A stretch of 64,000 nt of DNA, from the NCBI RefSeq assembly GCF_012849055.1, contig NZ_CP051677.1, positions 5,161,001 through 5,225,000 of the forward strand, written 5' to 3'. Within the stretch, counting starts at the first letter, position 1, and each line of letters starts with the position of its first letter. Source of the stretch: Spirosoma rhododendri. GTDB taxonomy: Bacteria; Bacteroidota; Bacteroidia; Cytophagales; Spirosomataceae. Below the pieces are notes generated by a model, which had not been told where the DNA came from, did not search any database, and was given only the letters and a program-made list of their open reading frames with translations. Of the stretch, positions 17,719-25,554 are shown piece after piece. The position numbers and the translations under genes are program-made.

Positions 17719-18279
17719 TCAGATGGGTTTCAGCACAGTTTTGAGCCGTTTCAGGGCTTCGTGCAGGGTCTTGTAGATACTGTCGATTTGCAGGCCGGTC
17801 TGCTCCGCAATTTCTTTGTACGACAGTTCTTCAAAGTATTTGAGGGTGACAATCTCTTTCTGCCGGGTGGTCAGTTCGTTCATGGCCTGCACCAGCCGGG
17901 TGCGCCGGGAATCGTCTTCCTCCTGCGCCACCAGAATATCTTCGTACGACGTAACCGGCAGGTAATCGTCGGTCAGGGGTTCGGTCGCTGTGCGTTGCCC
18001 CTGAGCAGCGGCCTTCGCCAGCCGCTTTTTCAGTGATCCTTTGAGGTAAGCCTCGAACGAGCTTACGTCGCCCAACGTCTGCCGGTACTGCCACAGGTCC
18101 TGAAAAACGCCCTGAATAGCTTCTTCGGTGAGGGCGCTGTCGTGCGACCATTTCACCCCGGCCCGGAATAGCGGATTGTAGTAGGTGGTAAACAAAAACT
18201 GCAATGCCTTCTCATCGTCCTGCCGAAGGGCCTGGAGCACCAGCGTGTCAACATAGCGGCCATTTTCTGCATTATTCAT
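17719..18279 (-). CDS. ECF-type RNA polymerase sigma factor
   Basis: 186 residues from ATG 18279 (MNNAENGRYV). Region 2 at about 18-85 (LFTTYYNPLFRAGVKW, IQGVFQDLWQYR) and region 4 at about 125-180 (LTTRQKEIVTLKYFEELSYKEIAEQTG). Regions 1 and 3 are absent, as in ECF factors. With FecR and the STN-containing receptor downstream it forms a cell-surface signalling unit. It should direct transcription of the receptor and perhaps of the catabolic genes. Confidence 0.93.
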   Translation of the reverse strand: MNNAENGRYVDTLVLQALRQDDEKALQFLFTTYYNPLFRAGVKWSHDSALTEEAIQGVFQDLWQYRQTLGDVSSFEAYLKGSLKKRLAKAAAQGQRTATEPLTDDYLPVTSYEDILVAQEEDDSRRTRLVQAMNELTTRQKEIVTLKYFEELSYKEIAEQTGLQIDSIYKTLHEALKRLKTVLKPI

Positions 18280-18452
18280 AGACGAAATTGAAGGATAACA
18301 CAAAAGTGCAGATTATCTCTGCGTTTTTCAAGCATGACAAACCAATAAACCTGTCCGGCTACCCCGCGCAAGCTAGCCTATCCGCTCGCAAACAGCCACC
18401 AGCAACCCAGAGTAAAATTACTTACCGATTTACTGGTCACGACCATTGATTC

Positions 18453-18508
18453 GGCTACAACAATCGTAAATCTGGCTACGGCGGGGGTGTGGGAAGGGCG
18501 GACCTTTG
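18453..18508 (+). promoter_or_regulatory. AraC-type activator site and -7 box of NmrA-like gene 1
   Basis: Half-sites TTCGGCTAC (GGCTAC at 18453-18458) and TCTGGCTAC (18474-18479) are 21 bp apart. Exactly 21 bp then separate the second from GACCTTTG (18501-18508). No -33 TTTG is present. Confidence 0.65.
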
Positions 18509-18531
18509 TACCAGCCAAACCAGCGAATACC

Positions 18532-19401
18532 ATGATACTAATAACGGGAGCCACCGGCCAACTGGGCGGGGCCGTCATCGACCACCTACTGAAACAAGTA
18601 CCTGCCAGCCAGCTTGCGGCCTTCGTGCGCGACGAGCAGAAAGCCGCTCCCCTGCGCGAACTGGGCGTAAGTCTGCGCGTGGGTACCTACGACGATACGG
18701 CCTCGCTCGACCGGGCGATGCAGGGCATCGACACGGTACTGCTGGTAGCGGGCACCGATGAAGAAAAGCGCGTGCAGCAGCACCAGAACGTGGTCAACGC
18801 GGCCAAACGGGCGGGTGTGCAGCGCATTGCCTACACAAGCCGTGCCCTCAAAGACCGCACGACGCTGGTGAATCGGCTGATGGACGGGCATTTCCAGACG
18901 GAAGATTACATCAAAGCCAGCGGCCTGACGTACACGCTGTTTCGAAACATCCTGTACATGGACGCCATTCCGCAGTTCATTGGGGGCAATGCCGTTTTCG
19001 AGCGCGGCATCGTTGTACCGGCGGGGCAGGGTCGGGTGTCGTTTGCCCTGCGGAGTGACATGGGCGAAGCGATGGCCAACGCTCTGGTCCGGCCACCCGA
19101 AGGTAGCGTAACCTACCAGCTTACCAACCGGGAAACGTATTCGTTCCACGACATCGCTGCGGCCCTCACCGACCTGTCGGGCAGGCCGGTTACCTACACC
19201 CCCGTTGAGCCAGCCGCTTTCGAAGCGCAACTCATCGGGCGCGGCCTGCCCGACGTCATGGCTCGGCGCATCACCGGCTTCATCACCGACATTGCCAACG
19301 GGCAGGAAGATATCGTAACCCCTGATCTGGAAACCCTGTTGGGCCGCAAACCGGCGTCGTTGAACGAGGGGCTTGCCCGGCTGTTTAGTCTGGTGCGGTG
19401 A
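18532..19401 (+). CDS. NmrA-like NAD(P)H-binding oxidoreductase 1
   Basis: 289 residues from ATG 18532 (MILITGATGQLGG); the frame continues upstream but only through promoter sequence. Atypical SDR of the NmrA/QorB type: TGATGQLGG cofactor motif, RDEQKAAPL, GTDEEKRVQQHQN and IAYTSRALK in place of the catalytic Tyr-Lys pair. It may be an NAD(P)H:quinone reductase or a redox sensor. Same length as, and clearly paralogous to, the gene at 21620-22489. Confidence 0.9.
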   Translation: MILITGATGQLGGAVIDHLLKQVPASQLAAFVRDEQKAAPLRELGVSLRVGTYDDTASLDRAMQGIDTVLLVAGTDEEKRVQQHQNVVNAAKRAGVQRIAYTSRALKDRTTLVNRLMDGHFQTEDYIKASGLTYTLFRNILYMDAIPQFIGGNAVFERGIVVPAGQGRVSFALRSDMGEAMANALVRPPEGSVTYQLTNRETYSFHDIAAALTDLSGRPVTYTPVEPAAFEAQLIGRGLPDVMARRITGFITDIANGQEDIVTPDLETLLGRKPASLNEGLARLFSLVR

Positions 19402-19432
19402 TTGATAATTAGACGGAGCAAACCCGTGATCC

Positions 19433-19488
19433 AGTTAGGACAACCGTAGATTCGGCTACGCCAGCCGGGCGCAGAAGGCAGACCTTTG
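19433..19488 (+). promoter_or_regulatory. AraC-type activator site and -7 box of NmrA-like gene 2
   Basis: ATTCGGCTAC (GGCTAC at 19454-19459) is followed after exactly 21 bp by GACCTTTG (19481-19488). A weaker half-site (ATCCAGTTAG, core 19433-19438) lies 21 bp upstream. No -33 TTTG. Confidence 0.6.
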
Positions 19489-19508
19489 CAAAAACAAAAA
19501 GCAACGCC

Positions 19509-20402
19509 ATGAACATCGTTATCACCGGTTCGCTGGGCCATATCAGCAAGCCCCTCACGCAACAGCTCGTGCAAAATGAGCATAGCGTCACGGTTATCAG
19601 CAGCAGTGCCGACCGGCAGACCGACATCGAAGCCATCGGTGCGGCAGCCGCCATCGGCTCGGTGCAAGACGCTGATTTTCTGACTAAAACCTTCGCCGGG
19701 GCCGACCTCGTGTACTGCATGACCCCGCCCGCGTACTTCCACGACCCAACCATTGAACCGCTGCCGTTTTACCGCAACACAGCCACGGCCTACGCGCAGG
19801 CGATCCGGCAGGCGGGCGTCAAACGGGCCATTTACCTGAGCAGCTTCGGTGCCGATCTCGACCATGGTACCGGCTTTATCGTCGGGTCGCACGACAGCGA
19901 AACCATACTGAACGAACTGACCGACGTCGCCATCACGCACATCCGCCCGACCTCGTTCTACTACAACCTGTTCGGCATCATCGGGCAGATCAAATACACC
20001 GGACGTATCGCGGCCAACTACGGAGCCGACGACCTGATCCCGATGGTTTCCCCGCTCGACATTGCAGCTGCTATCGCCGACGAAATTGAACAGCCCGCCG
20101 AACACCGGAAAATCCGGTACGTCGGCAGTGACGAAATAACGGGCAACGAAGCAGCCGCCAAACTGGGCGCGGCTATCGGCAGGCCGGACCTGCAATGGGT
20201 ACTCATCAGCGACGACGAAACGCTGGCAGGTCTGACGGCCGCCGGTCTGCCCGCGAATCTCGCCGAGGGCATGGTCGAGCTGTACGGCAGTCTCCACAGT
20301 GGTCGGTTGCAGGCCGATTACAACCGCAACAAACCCACGTTTGGGCGCGTTACGTTTGACGATTTTGCCGCCGACTTCGCAGCCGCTTACAACCGGTCGT
20401 AG
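19509..20402 (+). CDS. NmrA-like NAD(P)-binding protein 2
   Basis: 297 residues. Starts MNIVITGSLGHISKPL (GxxGxxS variant of the cofactor loop), with ADLVYCMTPPAYF, AIYLSSFGADLDHG and ITHIRPTSFYYNLFG, as in NmrA-family proteins. It differs from the other two NmrA-like proteins in the cofactor motif. It has its own promoter of the shared 21 bp architecture rather than being simply co-transcribed with the gene upstream. Enzymatic role unknown. Confidence 0.88.
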   Translation: MNIVITGSLGHISKPLTQQLVQNEHSVTVISSSADRQTDIEAIGAAAAIGSVQDADFLTKTFAGADLVYCMTPPAYFHDPTIEPLPFYRNTATAYAQAIRQAGVKRAIYLSSFGADLDHGTGFIVGSHDSETILNELTDVAITHIRPTSFYYNLFGIIGQIKYTGRIAANYGADDLIPMVSPLDIAAAIADEIEQPAEHRKIRYVGSDEITGNEAAAKLGAAIGRPDLQWVLISDDETLAGLTAAGLPANLAEGMVELYGSLHSGRLQADYNRNKPTFGRVTFDDFAADFAAAYNRS

Positions 20403-20421
20403 TGCTTATTATTTCATTTTT

Positions 20422-20540
20422 TTGTCATCCCGACGTTAGGACCGGGCCGCCGGAGCGGGGATCTCCGCTGACAGGTAGTTTCATTTGTTCTTACCGAAGA
20501 TCCCCGCTCCGGCGGCCCGGTCCTAACGTCGGGATGACAA
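20422..20540. repeat. Hairpin with perfect 43 bp arms
   Basis: Arms 20422-20464 and 20498-20540 are perfectly complementary over 43 bases, with a 33-base loop. The outer word TTGTCATCCCGACG is shared with the nested hairpin at 4079-4176. It fills the gap between NmrA-like gene 2 and the AraC gene, both plus strand. Confidence 0.92.
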
Positions 20541-20574
20541 GCAATAGCATCACAAAAAATAGCGCCTAACTACC

Positions 20575-21507
20575 ATGCAGCCGCGTCGTATCAGCACCAT
20601 CAGTGAGTACCATCAGGTTCGGGAACTGCCCCGGCCGGAACACCCGCTCATTAGCGTGATCAATCTCGATCAGCTCGACAAATCGTATGACTGTGAGCCG
20701 GTTAGTCTGGTGCTCGATTTCTATTCCATTGCCCTGAAACGGAACCCGCACAGCAAGATGAAATATGGGCAGCAGACCTACGATTTCGACGAAGGTGTAC
20801 TGTTTTTTATCGCACCGGGGCAGGTATTCAGCATTGAACCGGCACCGGCGTCGGATCGACCGGCGGGGGCTAACCCCGTAAAATCGTCGGGCTGGATTAT
20901 GCTCATTCACCCGGATTTTTTGTGGAACACGCCCCTCGCCCGGACCATCCGGCACTATGACTACTTCGACTACGCAGTGCATGAAGCGCTGTTTCTGTCT
21001 GACAAGGAAGAAGAAACGATGGTGGGCATCATTCGCAGTATTCAACAGGAGTACCAGTCGGCTATCGACACGCTGAGCCGCGACATTATCGTGGCGCAAC
21101 TGGAAGTGCTGCTCAAGTACGCCGAGCGATTCTACAAACGGCAGTTTATCACCCGCAGCCTGACGAACAACAAGCTACTCGACCGGCTTGAAAGCACGTT
21201 AGATGCTTATTTTGCCCGCGAATTGCTCATCGAAACCGGCCTGCCGACGGTGCAGTACGTGGCGGATGCGCTCAACGTGTCGCCCAACTACCTGAGCGGC
21301 CTGCTCAAAACCCTGACCGGCCAAAGCACGCAGCAGCACATTCACAACAAACTCATCGAGCGGGCTAAAGCGCAGTTATCGACCACCGATCTGTCGGTCA
21401 ACGAGATTGCGTACGCGCTGGGTTTCGAGCACCCGCAGTCGTTCAGTAAGCTGTTTAAAAGCAAAACCAGTCAGTCGCCCGTCGAATTTCGGCAGTCGTT
21501 TAATTAA
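20575..21507 (+). CDS. AraC family transcriptional regulator (paralogue)
   Basis: 310 residues, paralogous to the protein at 6023-6943 throughout: EHPLISVINLDQL, KMKYGQQTYDFDEGVLFFIAPGQ, IERAKAQLSTTDLSVNEIAYALGFEHPQ and a C-terminus near FRQSFN. Sensor domain at about 20-200, two HTH motifs at about 220-308. It lies downstream of two NmrA-like genes whose promoters carry AraC-type direct repeats, so it or its paralogue is the likely activator. Confidence 0.93.
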   Translation: MQPRRISTISEYHQVRELPRPEHPLISVINLDQLDKSYDCEPVSLVLDFYSIALKRNPHSKMKYGQQTYDFDEGVLFFIAPGQVFSIEPAPASDRPAGANPVKSSGWIMLIHPDFLWNTPLARTIRHYDYFDYAVHEALFLSDKEEETMVGIIRSIQQEYQSAIDTLSRDIIVAQLEVLLKYAERFYKRQFITRSLTNNKLLDRLESTLDAYFARELLIETGLPTVQYVADALNVSPNYLSGLLKTLTGQSTQQHIHNKLIERAKAQLSTTDLSVNEIAYALGFEHPQSFSKLFKSKTSQSPVEFRQSFN

Positions 21508-21552
21508 GCTTGCCGGTATTCAGCTGAACGGGGTAAATTCAGGTAACCACAA

Positions 21553-21592
21553 ATCGGCCCCGCCGTTCATCGATCTGAACAGCGGGGCCGAT
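21553..21592. terminator. Hairpin between convergent genes
   Basis: ATCGGCCCCGC-C-GTTCA pairs with TGAAC-A-GCGGGGCCGAT around a 6-base loop. It lies between the AraC stop (plus) and the NmrA-like stop (minus). No T tract follows, so termination is likely but not certain. Confidence 0.7.
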
Positions 21593-21619
21593 ACACAACC
21601 CGGTTGGGTGCGCTACCCG

Positions 21620-22489
21620 TTACTTACCACCGAAATACGTGGTTTGCAGGTAGTCGCGCAGTGACGCCGGTTTCCGGCCGAGCAGTTGCGTCAGTGTATC
21701 GCCGGGCAGGTCGAAATCGTTCTTACCAATGGCATTGGCAAAACCGATTGTGAACCCGATCGCACCTTCCGGTACGCCTGCGTTCGTCAGGACATTGGTA
21801 TACACGTCGTTTGGCGCGTCGGTGTAGGTGATGCTTTTACCAGCCAGTTCCGACAGGATGGCAGCCGCATCGTCCATCGACCAGCTTTCCGTGTTGACAA
21901 GCTCGTAGGTCTGGTTGTCGTGTCCGTCGCCGGCAAGCACGTTGGCGGCTGCTTCGGCCATGTTTTCGCGGGTAGCATACGGCACGCGCCCCTGCCCTGC
22001 TGGCAGGAAAATACCCGTTTCCAGCACACCGGGACCGAAGAACATCGGCAGTACATCGGCATACAGGCTGTTGCGCAGGAAGGTGTACGTCAGGCCCGAT
22101 TTCTTCAGGTTTTCTTCGGTTTCAAAGTGCTCACCCATGAAGTCTTTCAACGGCGACTGGTCGATGTTCTGCATCGTTACGCCCGTGTAGACTACCCGCG
22201 TTACGCCCGCTTCCTTCGCGGCATTGATTACGTTGAGGTGTTGCCCAACCCGGTCGTCCAGATCGCTGGTCGAGACAAGCAACAACGTATCGACGCCCTG
22301 AAACGCCTGCACCATCGACGCTTTGTCGTGGTAATTGCCGACACGGACACTAACCCCTTTTTCGGCCAGGTCAGCGGCTTTGGCAGCATCCCGTACCAGT
22401 ACGGCTACCTGATCGGCAGCTACTTTTTTAAGCAGAAAATCAACAACGGCACCGCCCAGATGGCCGGTAGCTCCGGTTACAAGAATCAT
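21620..22489 (-). CDS. NmrA-like NAD(P)H-binding oxidoreductase 3
   Basis: 289 residues from ATG 22489 (MILVTGATGHLGG). Atypical SDR like gene 1: RDAAKAADL, STSDLDDRVGQHLN, RVVYTGVTMQN, EENLKKSGLTYTFLRNS. Probably an NAD(P)H:quinone reductase-type or redox-sensing protein. It is divergent from an HxlR regulator with paired operator-like repeats between them, the arrangement seen for HxlR-controlled quinone reductase genes. Confidence 0.9.
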   Translation of the reverse strand: MILVTGATGHLGGAVVDFLLKKVAADQVAVLVRDAAKAADLAEKGVSVRVGNYHDKASMVQAFQGVDTLLLVSTSDLDDRVGQHLNVINAAKEAGVTRVVYTGVTMQNIDQSPLKDFMGEHFETEENLKKSGLTYTFLRNSLYADVLPMFFGPGVLETGIFLPAGQGRVPYATRENMAEAAANVLAGDGHDNQTYELVNTESWSMDDAAAILSELAGKSITYTDAPNDVYTNVLTNAGVPEGAIGFTIGFANAIGKNDFDLPGDTLTQLLGRKPASLRDYLQTTYFGGK

Positions 22490-22571
22490 GGTTCTATTCG
22501 TTTTAATACCTACAATCAAGTTGTGCGCTCTGTCATCAATCAACGGCCGCACATTGCTAGTACAAATGACC

Positions 22572-22632
22572 TACCTTTGATTTACTTTTGAAAGTAGTTT
22601 CCAAAACGAAAGTAGTTTCCCCTGAGAAAGTA
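22572..22632. promoter_or_regulatory. HxlR promoter with tandem operator-like boxes
   Basis: A -7 box TACCTTTG (22572-22579) is followed by GAAAGTAGTTTCC at 22590-22602 and again at 22608-22620 (18 bp apart), then a partial GAAAGTACCC. TACTTTTGAAAGTA (22583-22596) is itself palindromic. These are likely operators for the adjacent HxlR protein, covering its own start and the divergent NmrA-like promoter. Confidence 0.6.
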
Positions 22633-22640
22633 CCCTGCCC

Positions 22641-23057
22641 ATGAACCAGAAAAAGACCGACGAGTTTCGATTTACGCCCCACTGCCACGAGCAACTTCGT
22701 GCTATCTACGACACGCTTGATCTGGTCAGCGGCAAATGGCGCATTGCCGTCATCAGCTCACTAAATTTTCTGGGCGAATGCCGCTTCGGCGAGTTGCAGC
22801 GCATTGTCGATGGCATCGGTGCCAAAATGCTCTCGCAGGTGTTGAAGGAGCTGGAAGACAACGAACTGGTAATCCGGACGGTACACGACACCAAGCCCGT
22901 AACGGTATCGTACAGGCTGACCGACTACGGCCGGACGCTGGAAAAAATCATCGAAGAAATGGCCAGCTGGGGGATTAATCATCGTCGGCGGATTCTGCAC
23001 GACAATACGGCTCCTGCGCCCATCAGCGAACCGGAGCCAGTCACTGCTGATTGGTAG
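22641..23057 (+). CDS. HxlR family winged-helix regulator
   Basis: 138 residues. HxlR signature: CHEQLRAIYDTLDLVSGKWRIAVISSL, FGELQRIVDGIGAKMLSQVLKELEDNELV, TVSYRLTDYGRTL. It binds DNA as a dimer. Many members respond to quinones, aldehydes or diamide through a cysteine; a Cys at the start of the domain (HCHEQ, residue 18) is present. It probably controls the divergent NmrA-like gene. Confidence 0.93.
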   Translation: MNQKKTDEFRFTPHCHEQLRAIYDTLDLVSGKWRIAVISSLNFLGECRFGELQRIVDGIGAKMLSQVLKELEDNELVIRTVHDTKPVTVSYRLTDYGRTLEKIIEEMASWGINHRRRILHDNTAPAPISEPEPVTADW

Positions 23058-23090
23058 GATTCGACCGGAACGTTTACGTTTCTGACCAAT

Positions 23091-23138
23091 GCAAAGTCCC
23101 GATTCCGGCCGTTGTCAACGTCGGAATCGGGACTTTGC
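23091..23138. terminator. Hairpin terminator between convergent genes
   Basis: Perfect 17-base arms 23091-23107 and 23122-23138 (GCAAAGTCCCGATTCCG type) around a 14-base loop, between the HxlR stop and the methyltransferase stop. Confidence 0.8.
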
Positions 23139-23155
23139 GGCCAAATAGCGTCGGG

Positions 23156-23974
23156 TCAGCGCGTTACTGTCACCCGCAGAAAGGCAGCGGGTATCGTGGT
23201 ATGGTTTGGGTCAGTACTCTGGTTTTGACGGGCGAAGAGATCGGTTAATTCCTGCTGTAGTTCGTCTACCCGGCCGTTCTTTTCGGCCGCGTCGAACGCG
23301 TTCATGCTGGGGCCGTAGTAGTTTCTAAACCGGTAAATGAAATCGGACGGTGGCATCGGTGCGTCGAAGATGAACGTGTCTTTCTCGCAACGGATATTCC
23401 CGCTGGGTATACCTGCCTGCCCGAATCGCTCAACAACATTGGCTTCCGAACCCCATAGCATCGGGCTGATAAATCCGTCCGGTGGCGGTGGTGAGTAGGC
23501 CGCACTAATTTTCAGCATCTGCGCCACCAGCGTTGGGTCGCCGGGTATCCAGTTACCCATCACGATGCGGCCACCCGGTTTGGTTACCCGCACCATTTCC
23601 CGCGCAACGTCGACTGGTTTGGGGGCAAACATGGCTCCGAACATACTGACCACCAGGTCAAACGAGGCATCGGCCAGCGCGTGCAGGTCGGTGGCGTCGC
23701 CCTCCTGAAAGGTGCAGTTGGTCAGCCCCTCCGCTTTCACGCGTTCGTTACCCGCAGCGACCAGATTCCGGGCAATGTCGACACCCAGCACCGTGGCACC
23801 AAGCCGGGCTTCGGGCAGGGCCGTTGTTCCGTCGCCACAGCCGAGGTCAAGCACGTGCATCGTTGGCGTAATGCCCAGGGTCGCCACGAACGTTTCCCCG
23901 CTTTTTCGCATCAGTTCAGCGAGTTTGGTAAAATCACCTTTTTCCCACAAGGCTTTGTTTGGGTTAGTTTCCAT
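23156..23974 (-). CDS. Class I SAM-dependent methyltransferase
   Basis: 272 residues. Motif I MHVLDLGCGDGTTALPEA (about 38-55), VLGVDIARNLV, then DLVVSMFGAMFAP (motif IV) and VTKPGGRIVMGNWIPGD (motif VI). This is the UbiE-like fold that methylates small molecules; the substrate is unknown. It is monocistronic and convergent with the HxlR gene. Confidence 0.9.
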   Translation of the reverse strand: METNPNKALWEKGDFTKLAELMRKSGETFVATLGITPTMHVLDLGCGDGTTALPEARLGATVLGVDIARNLVAAGNERVKAEGLTNCTFQEGDATDLHALADASFDLVVSMFGAMFAPKPVDVAREMVRVTKPGGRIVMGNWIPGDPTLVAQMLKISAAYSPPPPDGFISPMLWGSEANVVERFGQAGIPSGNIRCEKDTFIFDAPMPPSDFIYRFRNYYGPSMNAFDAAEKNGRVDELQQELTDLFARQNQSTDPNHTTIPAAFLRVTVTR

Positions 23975-24232
23975 CTGAGAATGACCGGTTAGTGCTATTT
24001 GTTGAGCAACGTTAAAAGCCTTAACCGCTTGCTAATCAACAAATTGATCGAACGGTTGTATGATTTATCCTGGCGTACCGATTAGCAAACAGACTGGTGG
24101 TTCGCTTCGGTCGAGAAACCGTTTTTTGATGGGCATAGCCCGTTCGGGACCGGCGCCACGGAGGGAAACAGACGAACACTTCGTGGAAAAACGGGGTTGA
24201 TAATTTGTTTATACACAATTACCCAACCACGT

Positions 24233-25276
24233 ATGATTGCCGCAAAAGGCTATGCCGCACAGGACCCCAAAACGCCACTGGGTCCCTTTAATTTTGACCG
24301 GCGCGAACCCGGCCCGCACGATGTACAATTCGATATCCTCTACTGTGGCGTGTGCCACTCCGACCTCCACCAGGTTCGCGACGAATGGGGCGGATCAATT
24401 TTCCCGATGGTACCCGGCCACGAAATTGTGGGTCGCGTAACAGCCGTCGGCAGCGAAGTCAGTAAGTTCAAAGTGGGCGATCTGGCGGGTGTCGGCTGTC
24501 TGGTCGATTCGTGCCGCCACTGCGAAAACTGTTCCGACGGACTGGAGCAGTACTGCCTCAACGGCCATTCGCAAACGTACAACGGTACCGAGCAGGACCA
24601 CAAAACACCGACTTACGGCGGGTACTCTAACTTTATCGTCGTCGATGAAGCGTTCGTCCTGCACGTCGATGAGCGGCTCGATCTGGCGGCTGTTGCCCCG
24701 CTGCTCTGCGCCGGTATCACGACCTACTCGCCACTACGCCACTGGAAAGTAGGCGAAGGCCACAAAGTAGCCGTGCTGGGTCTGGGCGGGCTGGGCCACA
24801 TGGCCGTGAAATTTGCCGCGTCGTTTGGTGCCGAAGTAACGGTACTCAGCACGTCGCCGGGCAAGGAAGATGACGCCAAACGGCTGGGTGCGCACAAGTT
24901 CGTGGTGACCAAAGACCCGGAGCAACTCAAAGGTGTGCAGGGCTATTTCGATTTCATCATCGACTCGGTATCGGCCTCGCACGACTACAACATGTACCTG
25001 GGTATGCTGAAAACCGACGGCGTACACATCTGCGTGGGTGCACCACCAACTCCGTCGCAGATCGTTGCGTTCAGCCTGATTCCGGGCCGCAAGAGTCTGG
25101 CGGGTTCGATGATCGGCGGCCTGCCCGAAACGCAGGAAATGCTCGACTACTGCGCCGAGCACAACATCACATCGGACATCGAACTGATCGACATGAAAGA
25201 CATCGAAACGGCTTACGAACGGATGCTGAAAGGCGACGTACGGTACCGCTTCGTGATCGATATGAAGACGTTGTAG
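24233..25276 (+). CDS. Zinc-dependent NADP alcohol dehydrogenase, YahK/CAD type
   Basis: 347 residues from ATG 24233 (MIAAKGYAAQ), the usual length for this family. Catalytic zinc ligands in CGVCHSD and GHEIVG, four structural-zinc cysteines in CRHCENCSDGLEQYC, cofactor loop GLGGLGHMAV. It reduces a broad range of aldehydes with NADPH. A paralogue at 28222-29324 has a frameshift, so this is the intact copy. An aldo/keto reductase follows after a large hairpin, giving an aldehyde-reducing neighbourhood. Confidence 0.94.
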   Translation: MIAAKGYAAQDPKTPLGPFNFDRREPGPHDVQFDILYCGVCHSDLHQVRDEWGGSIFPMVPGHEIVGRVTAVGSEVSKFKVGDLAGVGCLVDSCRHCENCSDGLEQYCLNGHSQTYNGTEQDHKTPTYGGYSNFIVVDEAFVLHVDERLDLAAVAPLLCAGITTYSPLRHWKVGEGHKVAVLGLGGLGHMAVKFAASFGAEVTVLSTSPGKEDDAKRLGAHKFVVTKDPEQLKGVQGYFDFIIDSVSASHDYNMYLGMLKTDGVHICVGAPPTPSQIVAFSLIPGRKSLAGSMIGGLPETQEMLDYCAEHNITSDIELIDMKDIETAYERMLKGDVRYRFVIDMKTL

Positions 25277-25321
25277 GGACCCCCACTCCAACCGACTCAT
25301 CGGAGTAGCTTTTGATTATCC

Positions 25322-25508
25322 CTAAATCCCCTCCAAGGAAGGGCTGTTAAGCTTTTAAACTGGTCTTGACAATAGCCAAATCTCCTTCGGTCCGTTTACC
25401 CCCCAGCCCCCTGAAGGGGGAGCATTCCGCGAATGAACTTCTCCCCCTTCAGGGGGCTGGGGGGTAAACGGACCAGCACTTAACAGCCCTGCCCTTCCGG
25501 GGATTTAG
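25322..25508. repeat. Two-tier long hairpin
   Basis: Inner arms 25389-25422 and 25441-25474 pair perfectly over 34 bases (GTTTACCCCCCAGCCCCC type). Outer arms 25322-25351 and 25479-25508 pair imperfectly (CTAAATCCCC and GGGCTGTTAAG blocks). It occupies most of the gap between the alcohol dehydrogenase and the aldo/keto reductase. Confidence 0.9.
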
Positions 25509-25554
25509 AGGTAGACAGATTCTTTTTGAAGCCATACAAACTAACTCACTCGTT

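Noticed and set aside
19194..20297. 367-residue minus-strand frame across the NmrA-like genes
   Set aside because: It is the complement of two well-supported genes and their promoter and has no family resemblance.
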